Assembly (NCBI GenBank): GCA_900549475.1
Contig: UROF01000044.1
Coordinates: 1 to 13,146 of the forward strand
Length of the DNA: 13,146 nucleotides
Reading direction: 5' to 3'
Origin: an uncultured Eubacteriales bacterium
GTDB lineage: Bacteria > Bacillota > Clostridia > Oscillospirales > Oscillospiraceae
Positions 1-6,735 of the stretch are shown here, piece by piece. The notes beneath the pieces are model-generated. The model worked only from the letters and a program-made list of their open reading frames with translations. It did no database searches and was not told the DNA's origin. Both the position numbers and the translations under genes were made by a program. The stretch's first letter is position 1; each line of letters begins with the position of its first letter.

Positions 1-2
1 TT

Positions 3-3000
3 GACGACGTCAAGAGCACCTCTTGGTACGCTGGCTACGTCAACTACTGCGCCAATGCCGAGTACATCAAGGGCTATGACGCCAAGACCTTTGGTCCCAA
101 TGACCCCGTCACTGGTTACCAGGCTCTGGCCATGATCCTGCGTGCTGTGGGCTACGACAAGAACGGCGAGTTCACTGGCTCCGGCTGGCAGGTCCAGACC
201 GCCGCTGTGGGCAAGCAGCTGCACATCACTGACAAGGTCTCCGCCGGTACTCTGGGTACCGCTGCTACCCGTGAGGTCGTGGCTGAGATCCTGTTCCGCT
301 CCATCCTGGTGCCCCAGGTGACCTACACCCCCGCTCTGGGCTATCAGAGCATCGGTGTGAGTTCTACCGGCAACGTTTTGACCGGCTGGTTCGTTGACAA
401 CGCCTCCATCGGCGCTGAGACCTTCGGTCTGGCTCAGACCACCGGCGAGATCACTGCTATTGACTATCATGACGGCCTGACCGTGTTCACTCCTGTCAAT
501 GATAACAATGTTCTGATCACCCGTGACAGCGTTGGTGTCATCAACACCGCTGCTGACTGGACCAAGATCGGCTATGCTGCTTATGCTTACACTGTCCCCA
601 CCGCCAACGCCAAGACCCGCACTGCTGTGTCTGACGTGGTTGTGACCGGTGACAGCCTGGGCACCAGCACCAACGGCACCTCCTTCGCTAACCTGACCAA
701 CAAGAACAGCGGTTCCTTCATCAGCGAGATCGCTACCAACGTCCGTTACTACTACAACGGCGTGGCCTGCACCGCTCAGAAGGCTGCCACTGCTGCTGGC
801 AACGTTGGCGTGAAGGTCGACTTCATCGACAACGATGAGGGCGGTCTGACTGAGGTCGTGGCCATCACCGACTACACCACCGCTTACGTCACTGCTATCA
901 CCAACGAGAACAACACCGGCTTCCAGGGTGTTCAGGCCAACAGCTACTACCTGAACAACATCGCCGTCAAGGCTGACAACCTGGTCTGCGCCGATGCTCT
1001 GGCTTACCAGGATCTGGTGACCTACGTTGCGTACGATGGCGTGTACTATGTGACCAAGGCTCCTCTCACCCAGGATACCTTCAACCGCATTAACCGCGCC
1101 ACTGTTGGCGGTGCCTCCTACATGTACGTCATTGGCGAGACCGAGTACCTCGTTTCCGCCAAGGCGCTCAAGACCGAGCTGACTTCCGCCAACCTGGGCA
1201 AGGCTTTTGATGTGTACACCGATCCCTATGGCCACATCATCTATGCTGCTCCCACTGCTACCAACTACAGCTACATGTTCGTCCTGGCCAATGATCACAC
1301 CGTTGCTACCACCGGCCTGACCAATGCCCGCATTGTCAACACCGATGGTTCCATCGCTGATGTGAGCATCAACTTCAACGGTATCGTTGAGGTCAACCAG
1401 CTGGCCGGCCATATGTACGGCTACACTGTCAACGCTGACGGCAGCTACAAGGTTGTCAAGTGCAGCGATCTGACCAACGTCAGCTACGACAAGAAGACTG
1501 CCACCATGTACGGTGCTGAGGGCAACCGCGGCGTCAACAACGCCACTGTCGTCGTCGACCTGCGCGGTGTGACCGTCAACTCCTCTGCTGCTACCGCTGT
1601 TTACACCGGCTACAACGAGATCCCCACCTTCACCGGCGGCGAGCTCCACTATGTTGCTGTTAACGGCTGGATCACCTTCGCGTTCCTGACCAATGGTATT
1701 GCTGACCTGACCAACAACTTCATCGTCTTCGATACTGGTATCAACGGCGAGACTGTTATTGACAATCAGCACTACTACTACCTGGATGTCATCGTCAACG
1801 GTGAGCTGAAGGAAGACTATCAGCTGACTGCTAAGGAGTACGGCTATATCGACACCTATGGTGTTGGTGAGTATTCCATCACCAAGACCGGCGTGCTGAA
1901 GGAGTACACTGCCTTCCCCGAGGAGTGGGTCACTGCTACCTGGACCAACGGCGGTCTGTATGTCAAGAATACCGATACCTACTACACCTACGCTGATGGT
2001 ATCCCCTTCGTCGTTCTGGACATCACCAATGGTACTGCTACCAACTACGGCATGATCCAGGGCCGCGACTATCAGGTCTACCTGCGCAAGGACAACACCT
2101 CCATCAAGGAGATCTACATCGTTGTCGGTGTGGTTCCCACCAACATCACCCAGGGCCTGCACGTTGAGACCTTCAATAAGGACAACGCCACCTATACTTA
2201 CGCTGTTGCCGACAGACACATCACCGATGTTCTGAAGACTCCCGATGTGACTGCCGCTCCCACCGTCACCCTGAACGGTGTTGATCTGAACTGGGCTACC
2301 GCTGACGGTATCCACTTCAGCACCAACATCTCTTATAGTGACTGGAGCAAGCTGAGCGCGGATGCTAAGTATGCTATCGCCCCCGCCAAGAGCAATGTGA
2401 TTGCTGTTGACAACAAGCTGTCCTTCAGCAGTGATCCTCAGTATGTTGCTGTTGACACTACTAGCGACAAGCAGACCATCACTGTCTACTCCCAGAGCAA
2501 GGGTGTTGGCGAGACCACTGCTGTGTACACCTTCGTCATCAACTATCTCCCCGCTGATACCGATGTTGTTCTGACCTCCAACAATAAGGCTGTTGCCACC
2601 GTTGATGACGACAACAGCGTCATCAACGTGCTCCAGCGAAATCTTTCCATCAAGGAGTTCATTGCCAACTTTGAGGCTCCCAAGAACGCCAAGGTTGAGT
2701 GGACCTTCAAGAACGCTCAGGGTGTAATTGATGAGGCCAACTATGACCAGTCCATGATGCATGTGACCGACTTCTCCGTCAAGGTCACCGCTCAGGATGG
2801 CAAGACCACCAAGACCTACGAGGATCAGCTCAGTGCCGCACAGGAGGCCCACATCGCCTATGCCAAGGCTTTTGAGGCCGCCAAGGCTGCTCTGGCCCAG
2901 GATCCCCAGGATCTGGAAACCCTCACCGGGGCCAAGACTGCCCTGACTGCCGCCTGGGCAAATGCCGACCTGAAGCTGACCGAGGCGGAGAAGACTGAGT

Positions 3001-3971
3001 ATGATGCTCTGGTCAAGGCTCTCGAGGCCGCCATCGAGGAGCTGAGCACTCCCGCTCCTGTTCCCCAGCCTGATCTCTACAGTGTGAAGGTCAAGGGTGT
3101 TGCGGCTGAGTGGAACGGTAAGGGCGATGGTTCTGAGGAGAAGCCCTTCCAGTACGTGGCCAAGATCACCAATCAGCAGAACACCGCCGGAACTGACCGT
3201 CTGAATGTTGTAGCAAATTATTCCGGCGCTGCCGTTGAGATTCGTTATACAAGCTTTGCGGGTGCTGTACATGGCCAGGGTACTGGTTCCGCTACGGATT
3301 CTAAGACAGATGCTTGCAGCTCTTTGACCATCTGGTATGTGATCGTGGACGGCGTGTATTACACTGTCACTCCCGAGATTGTTCCTGCTGTCTTCAAGGT
3401 TGCTACTGTTGATGATCTGAAGATTGCTCTGAACGATGCTCAGAATGGTGACACAATTGAGCTGGGCGAGGGTGTGTACACTCTGGATACCGTTCTGCGC
3501 ATCAACAAGGCCATCACCCTGAAGGCTGCTGACGGTGCAGACAGCGTTACCCTGAAGGCCGCCGCGGCTTCGAACGTTATCATTGCTAACCCTGCTGCTG
3601 GTAAGACCATCACCCTGGAGGGCCTGAAGTTTGTGTCCGTGTCCGGTATGCACAGTGTGACCGCCGATAATGCTGGTACTGTCGAGTACATTAACTGCAC
3701 CTTCTCCGGCGCTGGTCACGGCATCTATGTGAGCGATGACAGCAACTCCAACGTGCTGGCTGTCATTGACGGCTGCACCTTTGACAACCTGAACGTCGCA
3801 ATTGGCGGCATCCAGAAGTGGGACGACGTGGCAATCACCGACAACACCTTCGTGGATTGCTCTGAGGCGGTCGGCTATGTCAGCGCCGGCGCCACTGGTG
3901 TCAATGTTCTGAACACTCTGGTTGCCAACGGCAACACTGGCGTGTTCGAGAGCAACGTGAAGGGGTATTAA
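3..3971 (+). CDS. Large SLH-domain S-layer-like surface protein, 5' end outside window
   Basis: The reading frame is open from base 3, so the start lies upstream and 1322 residues are visible. Two SLH-type repeats, which anchor proteins to secondary cell-wall polymer, sit at bases 3-150 (WYAGYVNYCANAEYIKGY, then FGPND) and about 180-310 (ending TREVVAEILFRSIL). A long Thr/Asn/Val/Tyr-rich, probably beta-sandwich region without a recognised domain follows to about 2830. Next come an Ala/Glu/Lys-rich helical segment (2845-3050, FIVAR-like in feel), a Pro linker (APVPQP), another beta module, and a C-terminal parallel beta-helix like pectate-lyase folds (3391-3971; NGDTIELGEGVYTL, then repeated short strands). 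Lys is AAG at every codon I inspected and Glu is nearly always GAG, unlike the genes downstream; this suggests very high expression. The likely role is an exported, wall-bound structural or adhesive protein; no catalytic residues are evident. The protein class is secure, its exact function is not. Confidence 0.85.
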   Translation, partial: DDVKSTSWYAGYVNYCANAEYIKGYDAKTFGPNDPVTGYQALAMILRAVGYDKNGEFTGSGWQVQTAAVGKQLHITDKVSAGTLGTAATREVVAEILFRSILVPQVTYTPALGYQSIGVSSTGNVLTGWFVDNASIGAETFGLAQTTGEITAIDYHDGLTVFTPVNDNNVLITRDSVGVINTAADWTKIGYAAYAYTVPTANAKTRTAVSDVVVTGDSLGTSTNGTSFANLTNKNSGSFISEIATNVRYYYNGVACTAQKAATAAGNVGVKVDFIDNDEGGLTEVVAITDYTTAYVTAITNENNTGFQGVQANSYYLNNIAVKADNLVCADALAYQDLVTYVAYDGVYYVTKAPLTQDTFNRINRATVGGASYMYVIGETEYLVSAKALKTELTSANLGKAFDVYTDPYGHIIYAAPTATNYSYMFVLANDHTVATTGLTNARIVNTDGSIADVSINFNGIVEVNQLAGHMYGYTVNADGSYKVVKCSDLTNVSYDKKTATMYGAEGNRGVNNATVVVDLRGVTVNSSAATAVYTGYNEIPTFTGGELHYVAVNGWITFAFLTNGIADLTNNFIVFDTGINGETVIDNQHYYYLDVIVNGELKEDYQLTAKEYGYIDTYGVGEYSITKTGVLKEYTAFPEEWVTATWTNGGLYVKNTDTYYTYADGIPFVVLDITNGTATNYGMIQGRDYQVYLRKDNTSIKEIYIVVGVVPTNITQGLHVETFNKDNATYTYAVADRHITDVLKTPDVTAAPTVTLNGVDLNWATADGIHFSTNISYSDWSKLSADAKYAIAPAKSNVIAVDNKLSFSSDPQYVAVDTTSDKQTITVYSQSKGVGETTAVYTFVINYLPADTDVVLTSNNKAVATVDDDNSVINVLQRNLSIKEFIANFEAPKNAKVEWTFKNAQGVIDEANYDQSMMHVTDFSVKVTAQDGKTTKTYEDQLSAAQEAHIAYAKAFEAAKAALAQDPQDLETLTGAKTALTAAWANADLKLTEAEKTEYDALVKALEAAIEELSTPAPVPQPDLYSVKVKGVAAEWNGKGDGSEEKPFQYVAKITNQQNTAGTDRLNVVANYSGAAVEIRYTSFAGAVHGQGTGSATDSKTDACSSLTIWYVIVDGVYYTVTPEIVPAVFKVATVDDLKIALNDAQNGDTIELGEGVYTLDTVLRINKAITLKAADGADSVTLKAAAASNVIIANPAAGKTITLEGLKFVSVSGMHSVTADNAGTVEYINCTFSGAGHGIYVSDDSNSNVLAVIDGCTFDNLNVAIGGIQKWDDVAITDNTFVDCSEAVGYVSAGATGVNVLNTLVANGNTGVFESNVKGY

Positions 3972-4011
3972 TCCTGACCCAGTGTATACCCTGACACTCT
4001 GATACAAAGAG

Positions 4012-4042
4012 AAAGCCCCCGGCTTCAAGCCGGGGGCTTTTT
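4012..4042. terminator. Bidirectional intrinsic terminator between convergent genes
   Basis: A perfect inverted repeat pairs 4012-4025 (AAAGCCCCCGGCTT) with 4027-4040. It is GC-rich and is followed by a T run on the + strand; the minus-strand exit is also T-rich. It lies 41 bases after the surface-protein stop and 9 bases beyond the stop of the converging minus-strand gene, so it probably ends both transcripts. Confidence 0.9.
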
Positions 4043-4050
4043 CCTGCTTC

Positions 4051-4434
4051 TCATCGGAAAGCAATATAGTGGAACAGTCTGCCGCTCTGATTGGTGACGG
4101 GAGTAGCGGTGTAAGAAGGGGTCGGCATCGTCACTGTAAAGCCGCTTTCAGTAAAAGACAAACAGCTGGCTGCCTCACTGCCCCCGCTGATGGTGATGAG
4201 GGACGCGTCAGTAGATCCGGATATCTGGGCGGTAATGATAACAAACCTGGGGTGAAACCCCAGTTCGATGGTCTGGCTGTCTCCGTTTCCCGTGTAGCTG
4301 CCCACAACCAGAGGGGGGATATGGGCTGTTGTCAGTCCTTCTTCGATTTCTTCCATGGCTTCGTTGAAATCCTCCATCATGATGCGATCGGACTCTACCC
4401 ACTGGGGCAAGTGATAATTAGTCGTATACTCCAT
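4051..4434 (-). CDS. Small phage tail-like protein, isolated
   Basis: This is a 127-residue protein. Residues 1-35 (TNYHLPQWVESDRIMMEDFN, then an acidic helix) match the N-terminal pattern common in tail-fibre or tail-associated proteins of clostridial prophages, where a short strand is followed by DFN and a helix of the 'KIDAAL' type. From about residue 42, a beta-rich half (VGSYTGNGDSQTIELGFHPR, then FVIITAQ) resembles the receptor-end modules of the same proteins. The start is supported by AAGGAG 8 bases upstream of the ATG. The + frame across the same bases has no recognisable protein features. No capsid, tail-tube, holin or lysis gene is adjacent, so it is either a prophage remnant or a captured tail gene. 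The family is assigned from memory of sequence pattern; function is unproven. Confidence 0.65.
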   Translation of the reverse strand: MEYTTNYHLPQWVESDRIMMEDFNEAMEEIEEGLTTAHIPPLVVGSYTGNGDSQTIELGFHPRFVIITAQISGSTDASLITISGGSEAASCLSFTESGFTVTMPTPSYTATPVTNQSGRLFHYIAFR

Positions 4435-4455
4435 CCCGAATTCTCCTTTTTGTAA

Positions 4456-4536
4456 TCAGATTTGACCTGTTTCCGGCGTTTTCACCAGTTTCAGCCCCTG
4501 GGGATTTTCCCCATCGCCGCCCTTATGAAAAAACCG
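4456..4536 (-). pseudogene. Possible C-terminal remnant of a gene upstream of the tail-like gene
   Basis: On the minus strand, 26 open codons end in a TGA 21 bases before the tail-like ATG. The peptide ends GENPQGLKLVKTPETGQI. There is no start codon with a ribosome site, and going upstream the frame meets TAA inside the hairpin at 4534-4558. It looks like the tail end of a neighbouring phage gene cut off by the hairpin element. It is short enough to be chance. Confidence 0.25.
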
Positions 4537-4564
4537 TTACACACACGGTGTGTAACGGCTTTTT
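4528..4564. terminator. Terminator-like hairpin with A and T flanks
   Basis: CCGTTACACAC (4534-4544) pairs perfectly with 4548-4558 around a 3-base loop. Six A residues lie before it and five T residues after it, so it could terminate in either direction. No intact gene ends here on either strand. It may belong to a lost gene or to the hairpin cluster that follows. Confidence 0.7.
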
Positions 4565-4670
4565 GTTGCCCAAAACCCGGCAACGGCAAAATATACAAAA
4601 TATAAGCAAAGCGGATGCTTTGCGCAAAAGTTTTTCTTTTGCTACTTTTCTTTTTTCAAAAAGAAAAGTA
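4565..4670. repeat. Cluster of adjacent perfect hairpins in a non-coding gap
   Basis: Four perfect inverted repeats follow the terminator-like hairpin: 4565-4570/4579-4584 (GTTGCC), 4606-4612/4617-4623 (GCAAAGC), 4624-4630/4636-4642 (GCAAAAG) and 4643-4655/4658-4670 (TACTTTTCTTTTT, 2-base loop). The last three abut with no bases between them. Together with the preceding hairpin they fill most of the gap between the tail-like gene and the LysM gene; no promoter could be placed with confidence. The AT-rich, self-complementary layout suggests a dispersed intergenic repeat or an RNA structure. I cannot test copy number from one window. Confidence 0.5.
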
Positions 4671-4726
4671 TGAATCCTGCATGCCACCGTTCACAGCCGC
4701 ATAGGCTTCCATGAGGTGATGTATCC

Positions 4727-6013
4727 ATGCTCATACATGTTGTCCGCTCCGGAGATACCCTTTGCTCTGTAGCTGCGCAGTACAGGGTGGACCCAGGATT
4801 GTTGGCGGCAGCGAACGGGGTCGCAGGAGATGGAAGGCTTGCTGTCGGTCAGGCGCTGGCCATTCAGAAGGTACGTACCTTCCATATCGTGATGCCAGGG
4901 GATACCCTGTGGTCAGTGGCCCGGAAATACGATGTTTCCCTCCGGACTTTGTACCGCAATAACTACTGGCTCTATGGCAACCCGGATATCTGGCCGGGAC
5001 AGGTACTGGTTATCAGCTATCAGGAGGATGACCGGCCCACTACATTTACTACCAGTTATGCCTATCCCTTTATCCTCGCCAGGCTTCTCAGCGCCACCTT
5101 GCCCTATATGACCGCTATGGCACCCTTTACCTATGGCCTGGATAAAGATGGAGATCTCCGCCCTCTGGATGACCAGCGGCTGCTGGAGGAGACAGTACGC
5201 CTGGGGACCGCACCGTTGATGCATTTGTCCAATCTCACCGAGGATGATGAATTCTCCGCTGAACGCAGTGCCAAGGTCCTTTTCAACACGGAGCAGCAGA
5301 CCGCGCTTATTGCCCAGATCCTCTCCACAATGGAGCGGAAAGGGTATCGGGGACTGGATGTAGATTTTGAATATCTCCCGGCGGAGCAGCGAGTGCCCTA
5401 CGCCAGTTTCCTCCATACACTGCATAACCGGCTCCAGCCTATGGGCTATCCGTTGATGGCAGCGGTGGCACCCAAAGTCAGTGACGATCAGCCTGGGCAA
5501 TTGTACGAGGGTCATGGTTACCCGGAACTGGGAGATGCGGTGGACTACCTGCTGCTGATGACCTATGAGTGGGGATATTCCGCAGGAGTGCCCATGGCCA
5601 TTGCACCCTTGCCAAATGTACGGCAGGTGCTGGACTATGCTGTGACGGTTGCCCCCAGAGAAAAGCTTCTGCTGGGGATTCCCAACTACGGTTATAACTG
5701 GCCCATTCCCTATCAGCAGGGCATCACCAAGGCGGTATCCCTCTCCAATCAGGAGGCGGTATCGCTGGCGGCGGAAAACAATGTAGAGATACAATATGAT
5801 GAAAAAGTCCAAAGCCCCTGGTTTCAGTACACAGACCGGGACGGGCAGAAGCGGGAGGTGTGGTTTGAAGATGCCCGCAGCCTGAAAGCCAAACTGGACT
5901 TAGTAAAGGAGTATGATATAGGGGGGTGTGGCTTTTGGAATTTGATGCGGCCATGGCCCCAGGGGTGGACGGTATTGAACAGTGAGTTCACTGTATCTGA
6001 TCCAACTTGGTGA
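4727..6013 (+). CDS. LysM-LysM-GH18 peptidoglycan hydrolase, SleL/YaaH type
   Basis: This 428-residue protein has two LysM peptidoglycan-binding domains, at residues 2-47 (VRSGDTLCSVAAQY) and 52-97 (VMPGDTLWSVARKY), followed by a glycoside hydrolase family 18 barrel. The GH18 motif is GLDVDFE at residues 209-215, making E215 the predicted acid/base. MTYEWGY and LLGIPNYGYNW are characteristic of the SleL/YaaH group, N-acetylglucosaminidases that degrade spore cortex fragments during germination. Length and domain order match that group (about 430 residues). There is no signal peptide, also typical of these spore proteins. GAGGTGAT 6 bases before the ATG supports the start. It could instead act on vegetative wall, but the architecture favours a spore role and implies a spore-forming host. 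It is transcribed alone, ending at a strong hairpin. Confidence 0.88.
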   Translation: MLIHVVRSGDTLCSVAAQYRVDPGLLAAANGVAGDGRLAVGQALAIQKVRTFHIVMPGDTLWSVARKYDVSLRTLYRNNYWLYGNPDIWPGQVLVISYQEDDRPTTFTTSYAYPFILARLLSATLPYMTAMAPFTYGLDKDGDLRPLDDQRLLEETVRLGTAPLMHLSNLTEDDEFSAERSAKVLFNTEQQTALIAQILSTMERKGYRGLDVDFEYLPAEQRVPYASFLHTLHNRLQPMGYPLMAAVAPKVSDDQPGQLYEGHGYPELGDAVDYLLLMTYEWGYSAGVPMAIAPLPNVRQVLDYAVTVAPREKLLLGIPNYGYNWPIPYQQGITKAVSLSNQEAVSLAAENNVEIQYDEKVQSPWFQYTDRDGQKREVWFEDARSLKAKLDLVKEYDIGGCGFWNLMRPWPQGWTVLNSEFTVSDPTW

Positions 6014-6029
6014 GAGGAAAAAGCGCTAA

Positions 6030-6073
6030 AAACGGCAGGAGCCGGGACCAAATGGTCCCGGCTCCTGCTGTTT
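6030..6073 (+). terminator. Terminator after the LysM-GH18 gene
   Basis: A perfect 16-bp stem pairs 6035-6050 (GCAGGAGCCGGGACCA) with 6053-6068 around a 2-base loop. It extends outward to 21 bp through one G-T pair. It starts 17 bases after the stop codon. The T tract on the + side is only TTT, so the stem does most of the work. Confidence 0.8.
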
Positions 6074-6128
6074 GAAAATGGAGAGAGGGAGAAAAAGAAA
6101 ACTTATCTTTGATGGTTTTATCATAGTA

Positions 6129-6185
6129 CAGGTGTTGAAAGAAGTCAACAGGCCTTCCGTACAATTCACGGAAAGTTCACACCTG
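6129..6185. other. Structured stretch upstream of the marR promoter
   Basis: CAGGTGT (6129-6135) pairs with ACACCTG (6179-6185) and encloses TTCCGT/ACGGAA (6155-6160/6168-6173). A competing hairpin, TGTTGA/TCAACA, lies at 6133-6138/6145-6150. A weak promoter match (TTGAAA, 19 bases, TACAAT at 6160-6165) overlaps it. It lies outside the predicted marR transcript, so a DNA-level regulatory role or a leftover is more likely than an mRNA element. Confidence 0.3.
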
Positions 6186-6210
6186 ATTCAAAATCCATTC
6201 AAATCTGCTC

Positions 6211-6239
6211 TTGACGAATGACGTTCGTTGTATTATATT
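6211..6239 (+). promoter_or_regulatory. Promoter of the marR-ABC operon
   Basis: A -35 box TTGACG (6211-6216), a 17-base spacer and a -10 box TATATT (6234-6239) make a near-consensus housekeeping promoter, with the start of transcription expected near 6246. The spacer holds the inverted repeat ACGAA/TTCGT (6214-6218 and 6224-6228). The nearest downstream gene is marR, whose GTG lies about 37 bases beyond the expected start. Confidence 0.8.
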
Positions 6240-6252
6240 TAGTAAACTAAAT
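6237..6252. promoter_or_regulatory. Probable MarR/SlyA-type operator over the -10 box and transcription start
   Basis: ATTTAGT (6237-6243) and ACTAAAT (6246-6252) form a perfect 7-bp palindrome with a 2-base centre. The core TTAG-NNNN-CTAA has the same half-sites and spacing as the published SlyA consensus (TTAGCAAGCTAA). Its position across the -10 box and start site would block polymerase. Autorepression by the MarR protein encoded just downstream is inferred from this placement. Confidence 0.7.
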
Positions 6253-6282
6253 TTTTGGATAAAAAGGAAAGGAGGCCATTTG

Positions 6283-6735
6283 GTGGCTGAACAAGTATCC
6301 CTGGGCCGTATAATCGGGTATTGCGGCCATTTGGGTAAAATGTATCTGGACATGCGCCTGCGGCAAAGTCCCTACAATATCACGCCCGTTCAGGCATACG
6401 CTCTGCTGTATCTGATAAAGCTCGACGGTGATCGGGAAGTGATGCAGCGGGACCTGGAGCATGAGCTGCATTTGAAGGCTTCCACAGTCAATGGCATCGT
6501 GGACCGGCTGGAGGAGAAGGGGTTCATCTCCCGCCGTCAGAGCCAGGAGGACGGCCGGCGGCGACTGATCAGCTTGACCGATGAGGGAAAGGCTGTGACG
6601 GATACCTTCCGGACAGCTCTGGAGGATACAGACCGTGCCTTTTGTGCGGTGCTGACTGTGGAGGAACAGACTCAGCTGCGGGATATGCTGGCGCGGCTGA
6701 TCAGCAATTTAGAAAACGAGGTAAAACATTCATGA
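6283..6735 (+). CDS. MarR-family transcriptional repressor
   Basis: The protein is 150 residues if started at GTG 6283. That start is chosen because AAAGGAGG lies 7 bases upstream; the in-frame TTG at 6280 is too close to it, and the open frame back to 6211 would run through the promoter. The winged helix-turn-helix spans roughly residues 34-100: an N-terminal dimer helix, then DLEHELHLKASTVNGIVDRL as recognition region, then the wing SQEDGRRRLISLT with the conserved DGRR. MarR proteins dimerise, bind palindromes and release DNA when they bind a small ligand or are oxidised. Its stop overlaps the ATG of the first ABC gene (ATGA), so the three genes are translationally coupled. It most likely represses its own operon through the palindrome at 6237-6252 and derepresses on sensing an exporter substrate. 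Confidence 0.92.
   Translation: MAEQVSLGRIIGYCGHLGKMYLDMRLRQSPYNITPVQAYALLYLIKLDGDREVMQRDLEHELHLKASTVNGIVDRLEEKGFISRRQSQEDGRRRLISLTDEGKAVTDTFRTALEDTDRAFCAVLTVEEQTQLRDMLARLISNLENEVKHS

Noticed and set aside
4069..4455. 128-codon + frame over the tail-like gene
   Set aside because: No ribosome site and no protein-like pattern; the minus-strand frame has AAGGAG and a phage-like N-terminus.
4913..5812. 299-codon open frame antisense to the LysM-GH18 gene
   Set aside because: The + strand has two LysM domains and a GH18 active site; the antisense frame has no recognisable features.
6211..6282. Longer MarR start at TTG 6211
   Set aside because: That TTG is the -35 box; the AAAGGAGG site points to GTG 6283 and the family length fits the shorter form.
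6642..6731. Upstream extension of ABC subunit 1
   Set aside because: These codons lie inside marR in another frame; ATG 6732 gives the normal exporter N-terminus and the ATGA overlap.
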